Positions 34,057-41,836 of a stretch of 53,816 bases of DNA are shown in pieces. The translations under genes were made by a program, and so were the position numbers. Under the pieces are notes generated by a model, which had not been told where the DNA came from, did no database searches, and saw nothing but the letters and a program-made list of their open reading frames with translations. Source of the stretch: Dehalococcoidia bacterium (GTDB lineage Bacteria > Chloroflexota > Dehalococcoidia > SZUA-161 > SpSt-899); NCBI GenBank assembly GCA_028711995.1, contig JAQTRE010000007.1, positions 1 to 53,816 of the forward strand, written 5' to 3'. The stretch's first letter is position 1; each line of letters begins with the position of its first letter.

Positions 34057-34845
34057 ATGAGACACGCGGCGGTTAACGAAAGTATCATCAGGATAGAGGG
34101 AGCCACCGTTTCCTATCGGGAGGATGTGGCGTTGCGAGAAGTCTCTCTGGAAATAGAAAGCGGCGAGTTCGTGGGCATCATCGGGCCGAACGGTTCCGGG
34201 AAAACGACTCTCCTTACGGTGGTTAACGGTTTGGGGAATCTATGCCAGGGAGAAGTTTGGGTTTTGGGTCAGCATCTCAATGGAAATGGCAACAGCCTCA
34301 GGAAGCGGATTGGGTATGTGCCCCAGCAGCAGAATATCGATCCGCGTATGCCGATTAATGTGCGTGAAGCGGTGATGATGGGACGCTATGGGAAAATGGG
34401 ATTGTTGAATCGTCCGGGTGCTGCCGATTGGACCATCGTGGATGAGGCGATCAGAATGGTTGGTATGAAGCATCTGGCCAGGCGTCCCATAGGCCATCTC
34501 TCCGGAGGGGAACAGCAGCGAGTGGCCATCGCCAGAGCCCTGGCTCAGGAGCCGGAGATTCTTCTTCTGGACGAACCTACGGCCTCACTGGACTGGCGGG
34601 CGCAGCGGGAACTCCTGGAAATGGTCAGGAGAATCCACGATGCGCAAGGGCTGACCACGCTCTTTGTCACCCATGACCTCAATTCCTTGCCCCAGACTTG
34701 TGATCGGTTGGTCCTGATGAAACAAGGCCGAATCTGGCATCATGGCCATCCCCGGGATGTGCTCAACGGGAATACCCTGAGCCAGCTTTACGGCGCTCCT
34801 ATTTTCATCACCGAGCCGGCAGGAATCCCGGCAGTCTTTTCATGA
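34057..34845 (+). CDS. Metal ABC transporter ATP-binding protein
   Basis: ATPase subunit, 262 residues. Motifs are Walker A GPNGSGKTT, Q-loop YVPQQQNIDPRMP, signature LSGGEQQRVAIARAL, Walker B ILLLDEPTASLD and the switch His in FVTHDLNSL. It belongs to the ZnuC/TroB group. The ATG at 34057 has GGAG 6 nt upstream; an earlier in-frame TTG at 34036 would overlap the receptor gene and is less likely. Confidence 0.93.
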   Translation: MRHAAVNESIIRIEGATVSYREDVALREVSLEIESGEFVGIIGPNGSGKTTLLTVVNGLGNLCQGEVWVLGQHLNGNGNSLRKRIGYVPQQQNIDPRMPINVREAVMMGRYGKMGLLNRPGAADWTIVDEAIRMVGMKHLARRPIGHLSGGEQQRVAIARALAQEPEILLLDEPTASLDWRAQRELLEMVRRIHDAQGLTTLFVTHDLNSLPQTCDRLVLMKQGRIWHHGHPRDVLNGNTLSQLYGAPIFITEPAGIPAVFS

Positions 34846-34939
34846 GCATCTTCAAATGGTCTATAGTAGGCCTTTGGCAGGAGGGATGCTGCGCCTCTTG
34901 ATCAGGGTTTTCTAGCACCCGCTCTAAGGAAGCTGTGAT

Positions 34940-35791
34940 ATGGACCTCTCCATTCTGAGTTATCACTTCATGCAGAACGCCATCCTGGCGGCGTTGTTTG
35001 GCGGCGTGGCTTGTGCCACTGTGGGAGTCTTCGTAGTGATCATGCGTCTTTCCTTCATCGGGGTCTGCCTTTCCCATGCTGCCTTTGCCGGAGCCATGTT
35101 TGCCCTCTGGGCCGGCTTCGATCCGCTGATTGGGGCATTCATCTTCAGCCTGGCCAGCGCTGCCGTGATCGGACCCCTGGCGGATCGGGGGGAACTGAAT
35201 GCGGATACCTCCATCGGCATTGTCTTTTCGCTGATGATCGGCCTTGCCTTTCTCTTCATGGGACTGATTAAAGGCCCTAAAACTGAGGCGCTCAATCTTC
35301 TATGGGGAAGCATTCTCATTGTCACCAATCAGGACTTGATACTCCTCGGGTCAGTGGCGCTGGTGGTGGTAATCCTGGTGACAGCCTTCTACAAAGAGAT
35401 TCAGTCGGTCATTTTCAATCGCGAAATTGCGCTGGGTGTGGGGATTCCGGCCAGCCTCGTATTCTACGGGCTTTTGTTTATGACCGGCGCCACCATCACC
35501 GTCTCACTGCCGACGATCGGCGGGCTGCTTATATTCAGCCTGATCATCAATCCGGCTGCTGCTGCGTACCAGCTAACCTACAGTTTGAAGTGGCTGTTCT
35601 TTCTGGCCGCTGCCCTTGCCGTCCTTTCCGGATGGGTAGGGTTGTGGGCTTCTTATGTCTTCGACGTTCCCAGCGGAGCAACCATTATTGTAGTCTCCTC
35701 GGTTGTGTTTGCCATTGCTACCCTCTTCTCTCCCAAGCGGAAGATCAAACGGTTGAAGGAGGATGATGAACCAGCGCCAGTATTTCAATGA
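34940..35791 (+). CDS. Metal ABC transporter permease (ABC-3 family)
   Basis: Membrane channel subunit of 283 residues with seven to nine helices of the ZnuB/TroC type (YHFMQNAILAALFGGVACAT; MRLSFIGVCLSHAAFAGAMF; EALNLLWGSILIV; GGLLIFSLIINPAAAA). AAGGAAG precedes the ATG. It follows the ATPase gene after 94 nt, and its last 29 bases overlap the methyltransferase start. Confidence 0.92.
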   Translation: MDLSILSYHFMQNAILAALFGGVACATVGVFVVIMRLSFIGVCLSHAAFAGAMFALWAGFDPLIGAFIFSLASAAVIGPLADRGELNADTSIGIVFSLMIGLAFLFMGLIKGPKTEALNLLWGSILIVTNQDLILLGSVALVVVILVTAFYKEIQSVIFNREIALGVGIPASLVFYGLLFMTGATITVSLPTIGGLLIFSLIINPAAAAYQLTYSLKWLFFLAAALAVLSGWVGLWASYVFDVPSGATIIVVSSVVFAIATLFSPKRKIKRLKEDDEPAPVFQ

Positions 35792-36383
35792 AATAGCGCC
35801 CCGGTGGGATTCTCTTGGCTCCGAGGAAGATCGCGTTCGGCTGGCCCGGATGATCAATGAGCTGAAAATCGCCCCCAAGGAGAGCATCCTCGATGTGGGC
35901 AGCGGCACCGGAGCTGTGATTCCATTGTTGAGGGAAACAGTTGGTAATGGGGGACGAATTGTCTCTCTGGATATATCAGAGAAGATGCTGCAGATTGCTC
36001 GAGGCAAAGGCTTTGAGGGGAATATCCATTTCCTTCAGGCTGATGCCGGTGCCGGTCCGCTGGTCGGGGAGGCTTTTGGGCTGGTGATGTGCCATTCCGT
36101 TTTCCCTCATTTTCAGGATAAGCCGGCAATTTTGATCGAACTAAAAAGGATGCTCCGTCCCGGCGGAAGGCTGGTGATCTGCCATACCAAGAGCCGCCCG
36201 CAGATCAATACGATCCATCGGAATATTGGTGGAGTGGTGGGGCATGATCTTCTTCCCGATGAGACGGAGATGCGCATTTTGCTGGCAGAAGCAGATTTTG
36301 AAAAGATCGAAGTCTATGATGAATCGGAGAGATATCTGGCAATTGCCCGGAAGAACTCTGGAACGGGCCTCTGCTGCCGATAG
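35763..36383 (+). CDS. Class I SAM-dependent methyltransferase
   Basis: A 206-residue methyltransferase of the UbiE/Methyltransf_11 type. Its SAM site ILDVGSGTGAVIPLL lies at about residues 40-54, with IVSLDISEKMLQIA and LKRMLRPGGRLVICHTKSR after it. It overlaps the permease gene by 29 bp, so it is translationally linked to the transporter. Genes of this type also occur beside metal transporters in other anaerobes; the substrate, perhaps a metallophore or tetrapyrrole, is not known. Confidence 0.85.
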   Translation: MMNQRQYFNEIAPRWDSLGSEEDRVRLARMINELKIAPKESILDVGSGTGAVIPLLRETVGNGGRIVSLDISEKMLQIARGKGFEGNIHFLQADAGAGPLVGEAFGLVMCHSVFPHFQDKPAILIELKRMLRPGGRLVICHTKSRPQINTIHRNIGGVVGHDLLPDETEMRILLAEADFEKIEVYDESERYLAIARKNSGTGLCCR

Positions 36384-36411
36384 AATGGCGGAAAAGGCCA
36401 TTGCCCTGCTC

Positions 36412-36435
36412 TGCATCTATGCTAAAATAGATGCA
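36412..36435 (+). promoter_or_regulatory. Inverted repeat with possible internal promoter
   Basis: TGCATCTAT and ATAGATGCA are a perfect 9-bp inverted repeat around GCTAAA. TAAAAT inside it could be a -10 with TTGCCC 16 nt upstream as a weak -35. It lies in the only sizeable gap of the operon, before the His-rich protein, and could give CooT and Fur a separate controlled transcript. It is not the same word as the main operator. Confidence 0.35.
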
Positions 36436-36488
36436 ATATGTTTGTGCCGTTTGCCGACAAAACGGGGATGCGATTGGGGGGGAAGTAA

Positions 36489-36689
36489 ATGGACGAAAAA
36501 GAGAAGCTCCGAATATTGCTGGGGCATTGGATGGAACACAACCATGAGCACTGCGAGGAGTTTCGCCAGTGGGCTGAAAAGGCAAAGGCTTTTGGCGAAC
36601 ATTCGGTCAGCGATAACATACTGGGAGCGGTCGCAAAGCTAGAAGAGGCAAACGGATTTCTGAAAAAGGCGCTTCAAAAGTCAGGGTGA
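36489..36689 (+). CDS. Small His-rich helical protein, possible metal-binding
   Basis: A 66-residue protein with two long helices. The first holds LLGHWMEHNHEHCEEFRQWA, with His at four positions and a Cys, a pattern suited to a metal site. The second (ILGAVAKLEEANGFLKKALQ) is amphipathic. Similar HNxEH small proteins occur beside nickel/cobalt genes in anaerobes, so I infer a role in metal storage or delivery, not shown by experiment. It starts 14 nt ahead of the CooT gene's stop-start region and is in the same operon. Confidence 0.65.
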   Translation: MDEKEKLRILLGHWMEHNHEHCEEFRQWAEKAKAFGEHSVSDNILGAVAKLEEANGFLKKALQKSG

Positions 36690-36703
36690 GGAAGGAGGGC
36701 AAA

Positions 36704-36910
36704 ATGTGTTTGGCTAAAGCGTATCTGATTGAAGGCAAGGAAAAACAGATGGTGCTGGAAGATGTGGCGCTTCTCACGGTTGAGGGAAGAAAGATACGAT
36801 TGAAGACCCTTTTTGGCGATCAAAAGGAAATAGCCGCGAGCGTCAAGGCAATTGACTTTCAGAATGCCAGCATCATCCTCCAATCTGAGCCTGAAAGGAT
36901 GGAGAAATGA
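36704..36910 (+). CDS. CooT-family nickel-binding protein
   Basis: A 68-residue protein beginning MCLAKAYLIEGKEKQ, the hallmark N-terminus of CooT, in which Cys2 binds nickel. The rest (VALLTVEGRKIRLKTLFGDQ; ASIILQSE) matches the small beta-barrel of the family. In Rhodospirillum the founding member supports nickel insertion into CO dehydrogenase. GGAAGGAGGG precedes the ATG at 36704, which is chosen over an upstream ATG because Cys must be second. The stop overlaps the fur start as ATGA. Confidence 0.85.
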   Translation: MCLAKAYLIEGKEKQMVLEDVALLTVEGRKIRLKTLFGDQKEIAASVKAIDFQNASIILQSEPERMEK

Positions 36911-37314
36911 GCTGCCAGCAGACATTAAAAGAAAAGGGATACCGGCTCACGCCGCAACGGGCGATGATCCTGGATGTGCTCCATCGTGCTGAGAAGCACA
37001 TCTCGGCCGAAGATATATATCACCAGGTGTCTTCCAATTATCCGGAAGTGAATAAGTCCACCGTTTACCGGACCCTTGATTTGCTCAAAGGACTGGGCCT
37101 GGTGGATGAGGCTGATCTGGGAGGCGACAAGCTCTACTATCATCATGCGGAGAAAGGGCATCACCATCATCTGATCTGCACCCGATGTGGGCGGACATTT
37201 GAAGTCGATGAGGGTATCCTTGATCCGATCAAGGATACCCTCATTAAGACGCACAATTTTGTTCCGGAATTAAGGCACCTGCCCATCTCCGGACACTGTT
37301 TGACCTGCAAATAA
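36907..37314 (+). CDS. Fur-family metalloregulator
   Basis: A 135-residue transcription regulator. The winged helix is typical (YRLTPQRAMILDVLHRAEKH; SAEDIYHQVS; VNKSTVYRTLDLLKGLGLVD). The sensing half has HHHHLICTRC and the structural zinc pairs CTRC and CLTC. Zur, Fur and Nur cannot be told apart by eye, but the CooT and His-rich neighbours and the Nur-like operator support nickel. The gene contains a perfect 18-bp palindrome at 37208-37244. It is last in the operon, a layout that gives feedback repression. Confidence 0.92.
   Translation: MSCQQTLKEKGYRLTPQRAMILDVLHRAEKHISAEDIYHQVSSNYPEVNKSTVYRTLDLLKGLGLVDEADLGGDKLYYHHAEKGHHHHLICTRCGRTFEVDEGILDPIKDTLIKTHNFVPELRHLPISGHCLTCK
37208..37244. repeat. 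Perfect 18-bp inverted repeat inside the fur-like gene
   Basis: ATGAGGGTATCCTTGATC (37208-37225), one base, then the exact reverse complement (37227-37244). The codons still read normally (DEGILDPIKDTLI). A stem of this size in an mRNA is unusual. Confidence 0.9.
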
Positions 37315-37347
37315 ACTTGCAGATTCCCTGGTAGTCTACAGTAGTCT

Positions 37348-37647
37348 TCATCTGTTCGAGACTCTTTTCCAAACTCCTCTGGGGTCACTGACCAGTAGTA
37401 CAATTAACCACACAAGGAGGCCCATAAGGACGACACAGAAGCCGAGCGCCGTTGCATCTGCATCCGTTTCAAAGAAGTCTGCCTTCGTGTCCAGTGTGTA
37501 TGCTTTCACGTGGTCAACGAGCCACATGAGCGTTGCTCCCCAGTATAGCAAACTCAATAAACCAAACTTATACTTGTCTTCTGGAGCATTCACATACCAT
37601 AGGATGCTTGCGATTAGCGCAGCCAGCGCAGTCATCAGGAGCCACAC
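37348..37647 (-). CDS. Small membrane protein, second gene of the operator-controlled pair
   Basis: A 99-residue protein with three membrane helices (LLMTALAALIASILWYV; FGLLSLLYWGATLMWLVDHV; ALGFCVVLMGLLVWLIVLLV). It starts with GTG directly after the stop of the upstream gene, with GGAGGT in place, so the two are one unit. Within the second helix W...DHVKAY and acidic residues (DTKADFFETDADA) follow. It may pair with the other membrane protein. No family recognised. Confidence 0.65.
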   Translation of the reverse strand: MWLLMTALAALIASILWYVNAPEDKYKFGLLSLLYWGATLMWLVDHVKAYTLDTKADFFETDADATALGFCVVLMGLLVWLIVLLVSDPRGVWKRVSNR

Positions 37648-38055
37648 TTATGCACCTCCCTCGATAGCGCGCGCTCTTTCTTCCGGCAAATTCTTGGCAG
37701 CCTTGTCTTTTAGTTCAACAAATGCAACCATTATTGCCCAGACGGCTGTTACAGTTATGGTCATAGGCACGCCAAAGGTGTATATCTCATGAATCATTGG
37801 GCCGAATTCGCCTGGTTTGTCCATTGCTGTCAAGAAAGGCGGCCAGGGTTGGACTTCCCCGTGCCATATATGCTCCAAGCACAACAGCATGACTCCACCC
37901 CATAGCATTTTATTCAGCCAACCCAATCTCTGGCTCCATTTCATCGCTGTGTTTCTAGCCCCTTCCCCACCAGCGCTTTCCCCTTTCTTCTCTGCAATCT
38001 TCTGCACCGCGGTTGTTACAACCGCCTCTGCCGCAGGTACAAGAAAACATGCCAT
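37648..38055 (-). CDS. Small membrane protein, first gene of the operator-controlled pair
   Basis: A 135-residue protein. It begins MACFLVPAAEAVVTTAVQKI, a conserved-looking start seen in membrane proteins of strict anaerobes whose function I do not know. Later come LNKMLWGGVMLLCLEHIWHG and VTAVWAIMVAFVELKD. AGGAGG lies 10 nt before ATG 38055. Its promoter carries the same operator as the metal transporter, so it should respond to the same regulator. The His-containing segment LEHIWHGE inside a membrane helix could be a metal site. It may be a transporter component, but nothing more is certain. Confidence 0.65.
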   Translation of the reverse strand: MACFLVPAAEAVVTTAVQKIAEKKGESAGGEGARNTAMKWSQRLGWLNKMLWGGVMLLCLEHIWHGEVQPWPPFLTAMDKPGEFGPMIHEIYTFGVPMTITVTAVWAIMVAFVELKDKAAKNLPEERARAIEGGA

Positions 38056-38071
38056 ATCCTTTTTTCCTCCT

Positions 38072-38132
38072 ATTGCGACTATATGTTTTTGCAACTAGTC
38101 GCAATTATATCCCAAAAGAATAGTAACTTCAA
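38072..38132 (-). promoter_or_regulatory. Promoter and operator of the membrane-protein pair
   Basis: On the minus strand TTGAAG (38132-38127), 17 nt, then TATAAT (38109-38104), which runs directly into TTGCGACTAGTTGCAA. The next AACATAT-AGTCGCAA is also shared. Over the 37 positions starting at TATAAT it matches the 33.1-kb promoter at 29, with gap-free alignment. A longer inverted repeat (ATTGCGACTA...TAGTCGCAAT, 38072-38105) spans the whole operator. Confidence 0.75.
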
Positions 38133-38257
38133 GAGGGTACGGGTGGCTTTACCGCAGCTATCTGCTATAATTTCGTCGAGGAAGTTGTGCGCAGAGGCTC
38201 GAATAGCTGTCGCCCTTTAGTCGCCTGAATCACTGTTTGGGTGGATTCCTAACCCTG

Positions 38258-39442
38258 TCATTTCTGCAGGGCAGTTGGGGTATCGGCATGGGGCTGGGAA
38301 AGAAGAGGCTCAAAGGCAATATAGCCGGCGCAGGCGCTGTCATCGGCCTTATCGTAGATCATCCCGTTGATGACGTTTTTATCCTCTGTTCCCCAATAGT
38401 TCTCGGTGGCGATCATGGCGGCGCTATCCCCCAGAATCTTCAGCGCGATCCGATCGGCCGGCCGGAATGAGTTATACCTGACCACTGTTTGCGACTGGCC
38501 AAAACTGCCCCAGTTCTGAATCCAGAAGTCGGCATTGGCGGGGAGACCGGAGGACTTTCCTTTGAAGGTGTTGTATTGAATCATAACTTTCACCGTGCCG
38601 GTGTGCCCAATAGAGAACCCGGCAGTGTTCGTAAACGTGTTGTATTCGATGGTGATGTCTCCGGCTGGATAGGCGATGTAGGAGAGGCCCGAGATATCCG
38701 TAAGCCGCGAGTGTCTCAAGCTGAATATTCCCCTCTGCGGCTGATGGGAGTTCGGCCAGAAGCTGAGGCCATTTCGAATCTCGCACTGGTCCAGATCCAG
38801 AAGGGTATTTGCGTCCGAATTCCCGGCGTTGAAGAAGTCGGCAATGCCCCCGCCATCAAAGACGATGGGCTTTTCGGCGGTTCCGTGGGCGGTGAGGGTC
38901 CCCTTCAGGCTGAACATGGTGCCAACTTGCGATGCTGTAATGGTGACGCCCGGTTCGATGGTGAGCGTTATCCCGCTGGGAATACGGACGGTTTCCTGGA
39001 CGCGATAAGGGCTAAACTCCGTTGTCCAGACGGTATCTTCAGCAATGACGCCGCCGACATCAGGGCTGGTGGCAGTAGGGACCGCAGGAGTCGGCGAGGG
39101 AGTTGGTGTGGGTGTGGATTCAGGTGTTGCCTTCGGTTCAGGTGTTGATGTTGGAGTGGGCGTTGTTGCTGTTGCTGGCGTAGCGGTTGCCTTGTTGGTT
39201 ATCGCAGAGGATTGGCTCACCGGCTCTTCGGATTTGGCATCTGCCCCGCCGCTCTTCCCGAACGAGAGCATCAGAGGGATGGCAATCAATACCACTGCCA
39301 GACACCCAACCAATATGAGCAGGGTTCGTTTGGGTATCCTCCCGACGAATGGGAGTTTTCCAGCCACCGCTCCCAGAATCCCCAGTACTTTCGCGATGAT
39401 GGATTTGGGCAGGGCCAGCAGTTTTTCAATGATCGCTTTCAC
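38258..39442 (-). CDS. Membrane-anchored beta-helix protein with Pro/Thr linker
   Basis: A 394-residue surface protein. The N-terminal 45 residues precede one membrane helix (TLLILVGCLAVVLIAIPLML). A Thr/Pro-rich linker of about 50 residues is made of PTPTPS-type repeats. The remaining part is a right-handed parallel beta-helix (GVTITASQVGTMFSLKGTLT; ITIEYNTFTNTAGFS; VMIQYNTFKGKSSG). Such folds bind or cleave polysaccharides. No catalytic site can be named. It is on the minus strand, alone. Confidence 0.75.
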   Translation of the reverse strand: MKAIIEKLLALPKSIIAKVLGILGAVAGKLPFVGRIPKRTLLILVGCLAVVLIAIPLMLSFGKSGGADAKSEEPVSQSSAITNKATATPATATTPTPTSTPEPKATPESTPTPTPSPTPAVPTATSPDVGGVIAEDTVWTTEFSPYRVQETVRIPSGITLTIEPGVTITASQVGTMFSLKGTLTAHGTAEKPIVFDGGGIADFFNAGNSDANTLLDLDQCEIRNGLSFWPNSHQPQRGIFSLRHSRLTDISGLSYIAYPAGDITIEYNTFTNTAGFSIGHTGTVKVMIQYNTFKGKSSGLPANADFWIQNWGSFGQSQTVVRYNSFRPADRIALKILGDSAAMIATENYWGTEDKNVINGMIYDKADDSACAGYIAFEPLLSQPHADTPTALQK

Positions 39443-39901
39443 GTGTTCTATATCCTCTACTGCTTGGAAACAGGTTCAGGCGCTATTACACAGTCACATT
39501 AGCATAAATATGCTGGTGCTGGATACCGGGCCTACCCGTAATCTGAATAGGGGTTTAGGTCTATTTTCCAGAGCTTCCCGGCCACGCCAAGCCTTTTTAC
39601 CAATCCTTTACCAATTGTTCACCAACTATCGGGCCTTGAACCTTGACAATGATATTGCACAGAGCCATACTTTGACCACTGACCCTACTGTTTCTTGCTC
39701 TGGAGTGTCTTTAGGCCCATCTGTTCAGAACTGACGACCACTCCGGCGGCGTTTTTGTGTCTGACATCTCTGACGCGTAGGCAATCAACCTCATGAAGTT
39801 GCGACCAGAACCGTGTAGTGGTGCAATCAACAGGTGTTTAAGACATGGATTCTTTCTGTTAAGACTGATTGGCAGCCCATAAAGCAACGAGGAGGGGAAC
39901 T
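39443..39901. other. Intergenic stretch before the YadA-head-like gene
   Basis: No gene. A candidate promoter lies at 39643-39671. Repeated words ACCAATTGTTCACCAA and CCAATCCTTTACCAA are seen at about 39600-39625. The leader before the gene is long (about 230 nt). Confidence 0.4.
39643..39671 (+). promoter_or_regulatory. Possible sigma-70 promoter of the surface-protein pair
   Basis: TTGACA (39643-39648), a 17-nt spacer and CATACT (39666-39671). The -35 is perfect and the -10 has four of six matches. Confidence 0.35.
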
Positions 39902-41824
39902 ATGAAGAAATGGACGGTAACCGGACTAACACTGGCGCTGGTGATAATCATCGGGATAGCAATCGTTCCGGCGTGGGCCGCGGGTGAGCCGGATGCTGGG
40001 GTACCGACTCTCATCAACTACCAAGGATATCTGACGGATATTGCAAGCAACCCCGTCACCGATACCGTGTCAATGACCTTTTCTCTCTATAGTGTCTCCA
40101 GCGCAGGCAGTGCGCTGTGGACCGAAACGCAGTCTTCGGTAACGGTGGATAAGGGGTTGTTCAATGTGCTGCTGGGGAGCGTCAATCCCATCCCATCGAG
40201 CATTTTGACCGGGGATAGATGGTTGGGGGTGCAGGTAGGAAGTGACCCGGAGATGACGCCGCGGCAGCGGCTCACCAGCGTGGCCTATGCGCTGGTGGCA
40301 GACCAGGCCAACAACGCCAACAAACTGGATGGCAAAGATTCCTCCCAGTTTGGAGACGGCTATTCCCTGGATGCGGCGGACGGTTCTCCAACGGACGTAG
40401 TCTATGTGAACAATGACGGCAACGTGGGCATCGGGACAACCAACCCGGCTGCTGCCCTCACCGTGAACGGGGGAATTCTCCGCTCAGGGAGCAGCATGCT
40501 GGGAACCAATGCCTCTACCCACATCAATCTGGGGACAGCCAGCACCACCGGGGATTCGGCGAGCAATAACGCCTACGCCACAGTCGGCGGAGGACACTCT
40601 AACACCGCCAGTGGCTCTCGCGCCACAATCAGCGGGGGAGAGACCAACACGGCCAGCGGCTATGGTTCCACGGTCAGTGGGGGATATATCAATACTGCCA
40701 GCGGTTCCTACTCCACAGTGAGTGGGGGATATCGAAACACCGCCGCTGGGCTCTACTCCTGGGCGGGCGGCAGGTATATGCAGCTCACCGAAGATGCAGA
40801 CGGCACGTTCGTATGGGGCCAGGCAACCAGTACCCAGAGCATCGATACCCCAAATGCCTTCCTCATCTTTCCCTCCGGCACGTCCGGCAAAGTGGGCATC
40901 GGGACGGCCAGCCCATCCTATAAACTCGATGTCATTGCAGGCTCCGGATCTGCTATCCGGGGTTCCAGTACGGGCGGCACCGGCGTGTTCGGCCATAGTG
41001 ACGGCCTCTATGGTGTGTATGGCTCCAGTTCCAGTGCGAGCGGCTGGGGCGTTTATGGCAACAACACAAGCAACGGGAACCGAGGCATGCTGGGTTCCAC
41101 CAACTCCGGTGTGTATGGCTACAGTCCCAATGACGAAGGCCGTGGAGTGAGTGGTGGTTGTAGCTCCGGGTATGGCGTATATGGTAACACTACCAGCGGC
41201 ATCGGCGTGTTTGGCGAGAGTACCACCGGCACTGGCGTGAGTGCCTCCGGCGGCGACACTGGTGTTTATGCCTGGGGTGGCAACTATGATTTCTATGCGG
41301 GGGGCCCGGGAGGTAACTACCTTCCCTTCACCGGGGCTCATGAAGTGAAACTGACCTATGGTTTGCCCCAGACCATCCGGCCGGGAATGATCGTCTCGGT
41401 TACCGGAGAGACCCAGGTCCGCATGGAGGAAGGGAAAATCACCTTCTCTTCCACCCTGCCCACGGTTCGGCTCGCGGATACACCGAACGATAAGAAGGTA
41501 TTCGGAGTCTTGATTGCCGAGTCTTCTCTTCCGGAAGGCCATTGGTATCAGGCCAAAGAAGGGGACCGGTTCGGGGTCGTTAACGCCCTGGGAGAGGGCC
41601 GGGTATGGGTGACCAACCTCAACGGGGATATCGAGGCGGGGGATTATATCACCACCTCAGCCATCGCCGGATATGGGCAGGAACAGGCGGATGACGTGGT
41701 CCATTCTTATACCCTGGGGAAGGCTACGGAGAGCGTAGACTGGAATCAGGTGACCCAGACCGTAGAGTTCAACGGACAAACCTACAAGGCTTATCCAATT
41801 GCTGTGGTTTATACCAGCGCGTAA
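39902..41824 (+). CDS. Exported YadA-head-like surface protein
   Basis: A 640-residue exported protein with a signal peptide ending PAWAAG. It has an N-terminal beta-rich domain (YQGYLTDIASNPVTDTVSMT; DRWLGVQVGSDPEMTPRQRL). Next come repeats of the trimeric-autotransporter head type (TVSGGYINTASGSYS, TVSGGYRNTAAGLYS) and glycine-rich VYG-x-S repeats. The C-terminal region (GDYITTSAIAGYGQ; SYTLGKATESVDW) resembles chaperone/peptidase S74-associated fiber ends. The ATG at 39902 has GGAGGGG upstream. A YadA membrane anchor is absent, so it is not a true autotransporter. Likely forms fibers or coats. Confidence 0.75.
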   Translation: MKKWTVTGLTLALVIIIGIAIVPAWAAGEPDAGVPTLINYQGYLTDIASNPVTDTVSMTFSLYSVSSAGSALWTETQSSVTVDKGLFNVLLGSVNPIPSSILTGDRWLGVQVGSDPEMTPRQRLTSVAYALVADQANNANKLDGKDSSQFGDGYSLDAADGSPTDVVYVNNDGNVGIGTTNPAAALTVNGGILRSGSSMLGTNASTHINLGTASTTGDSASNNAYATVGGGHSNTASGSRATISGGETNTASGYGSTVSGGYINTASGSYSTVSGGYRNTAAGLYSWAGGRYMQLTEDADGTFVWGQATSTQSIDTPNAFLIFPSGTSGKVGIGTASPSYKLDVIAGSGSAIRGSSTGGTGVFGHSDGLYGVYGSSSSASGWGVYGNNTSNGNRGMLGSTNSGVYGYSPNDEGRGVSGGCSSGYGVYGNTTSGIGVFGESTTGTGVSASGGDTGVYAWGGNYDFYAGGPGGNYLPFTGAHEVKLTYGLPQTIRPGMIVSVTGETQVRMEEGKITFSSTLPTVRLADTPNDKKVFGVLIAESSLPEGHWYQAKEGDRFGVVNALGEGRVWVTNLNGDIEAGDYITTSAIAGYGQEQADDVVHSYTLGKATESVDWNQVTQTVEFNGQTYKAYPIAVVYTSA

Positions 41825-41836
41825 GGGGGGCAAACG

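Noticed and set aside
40484-41542. Minus-strand frame of 352 codons rich in Ala, Gly and Thr
   Set aside because: It is a shadow of the repetitive fiber-like gene on the plus strand.
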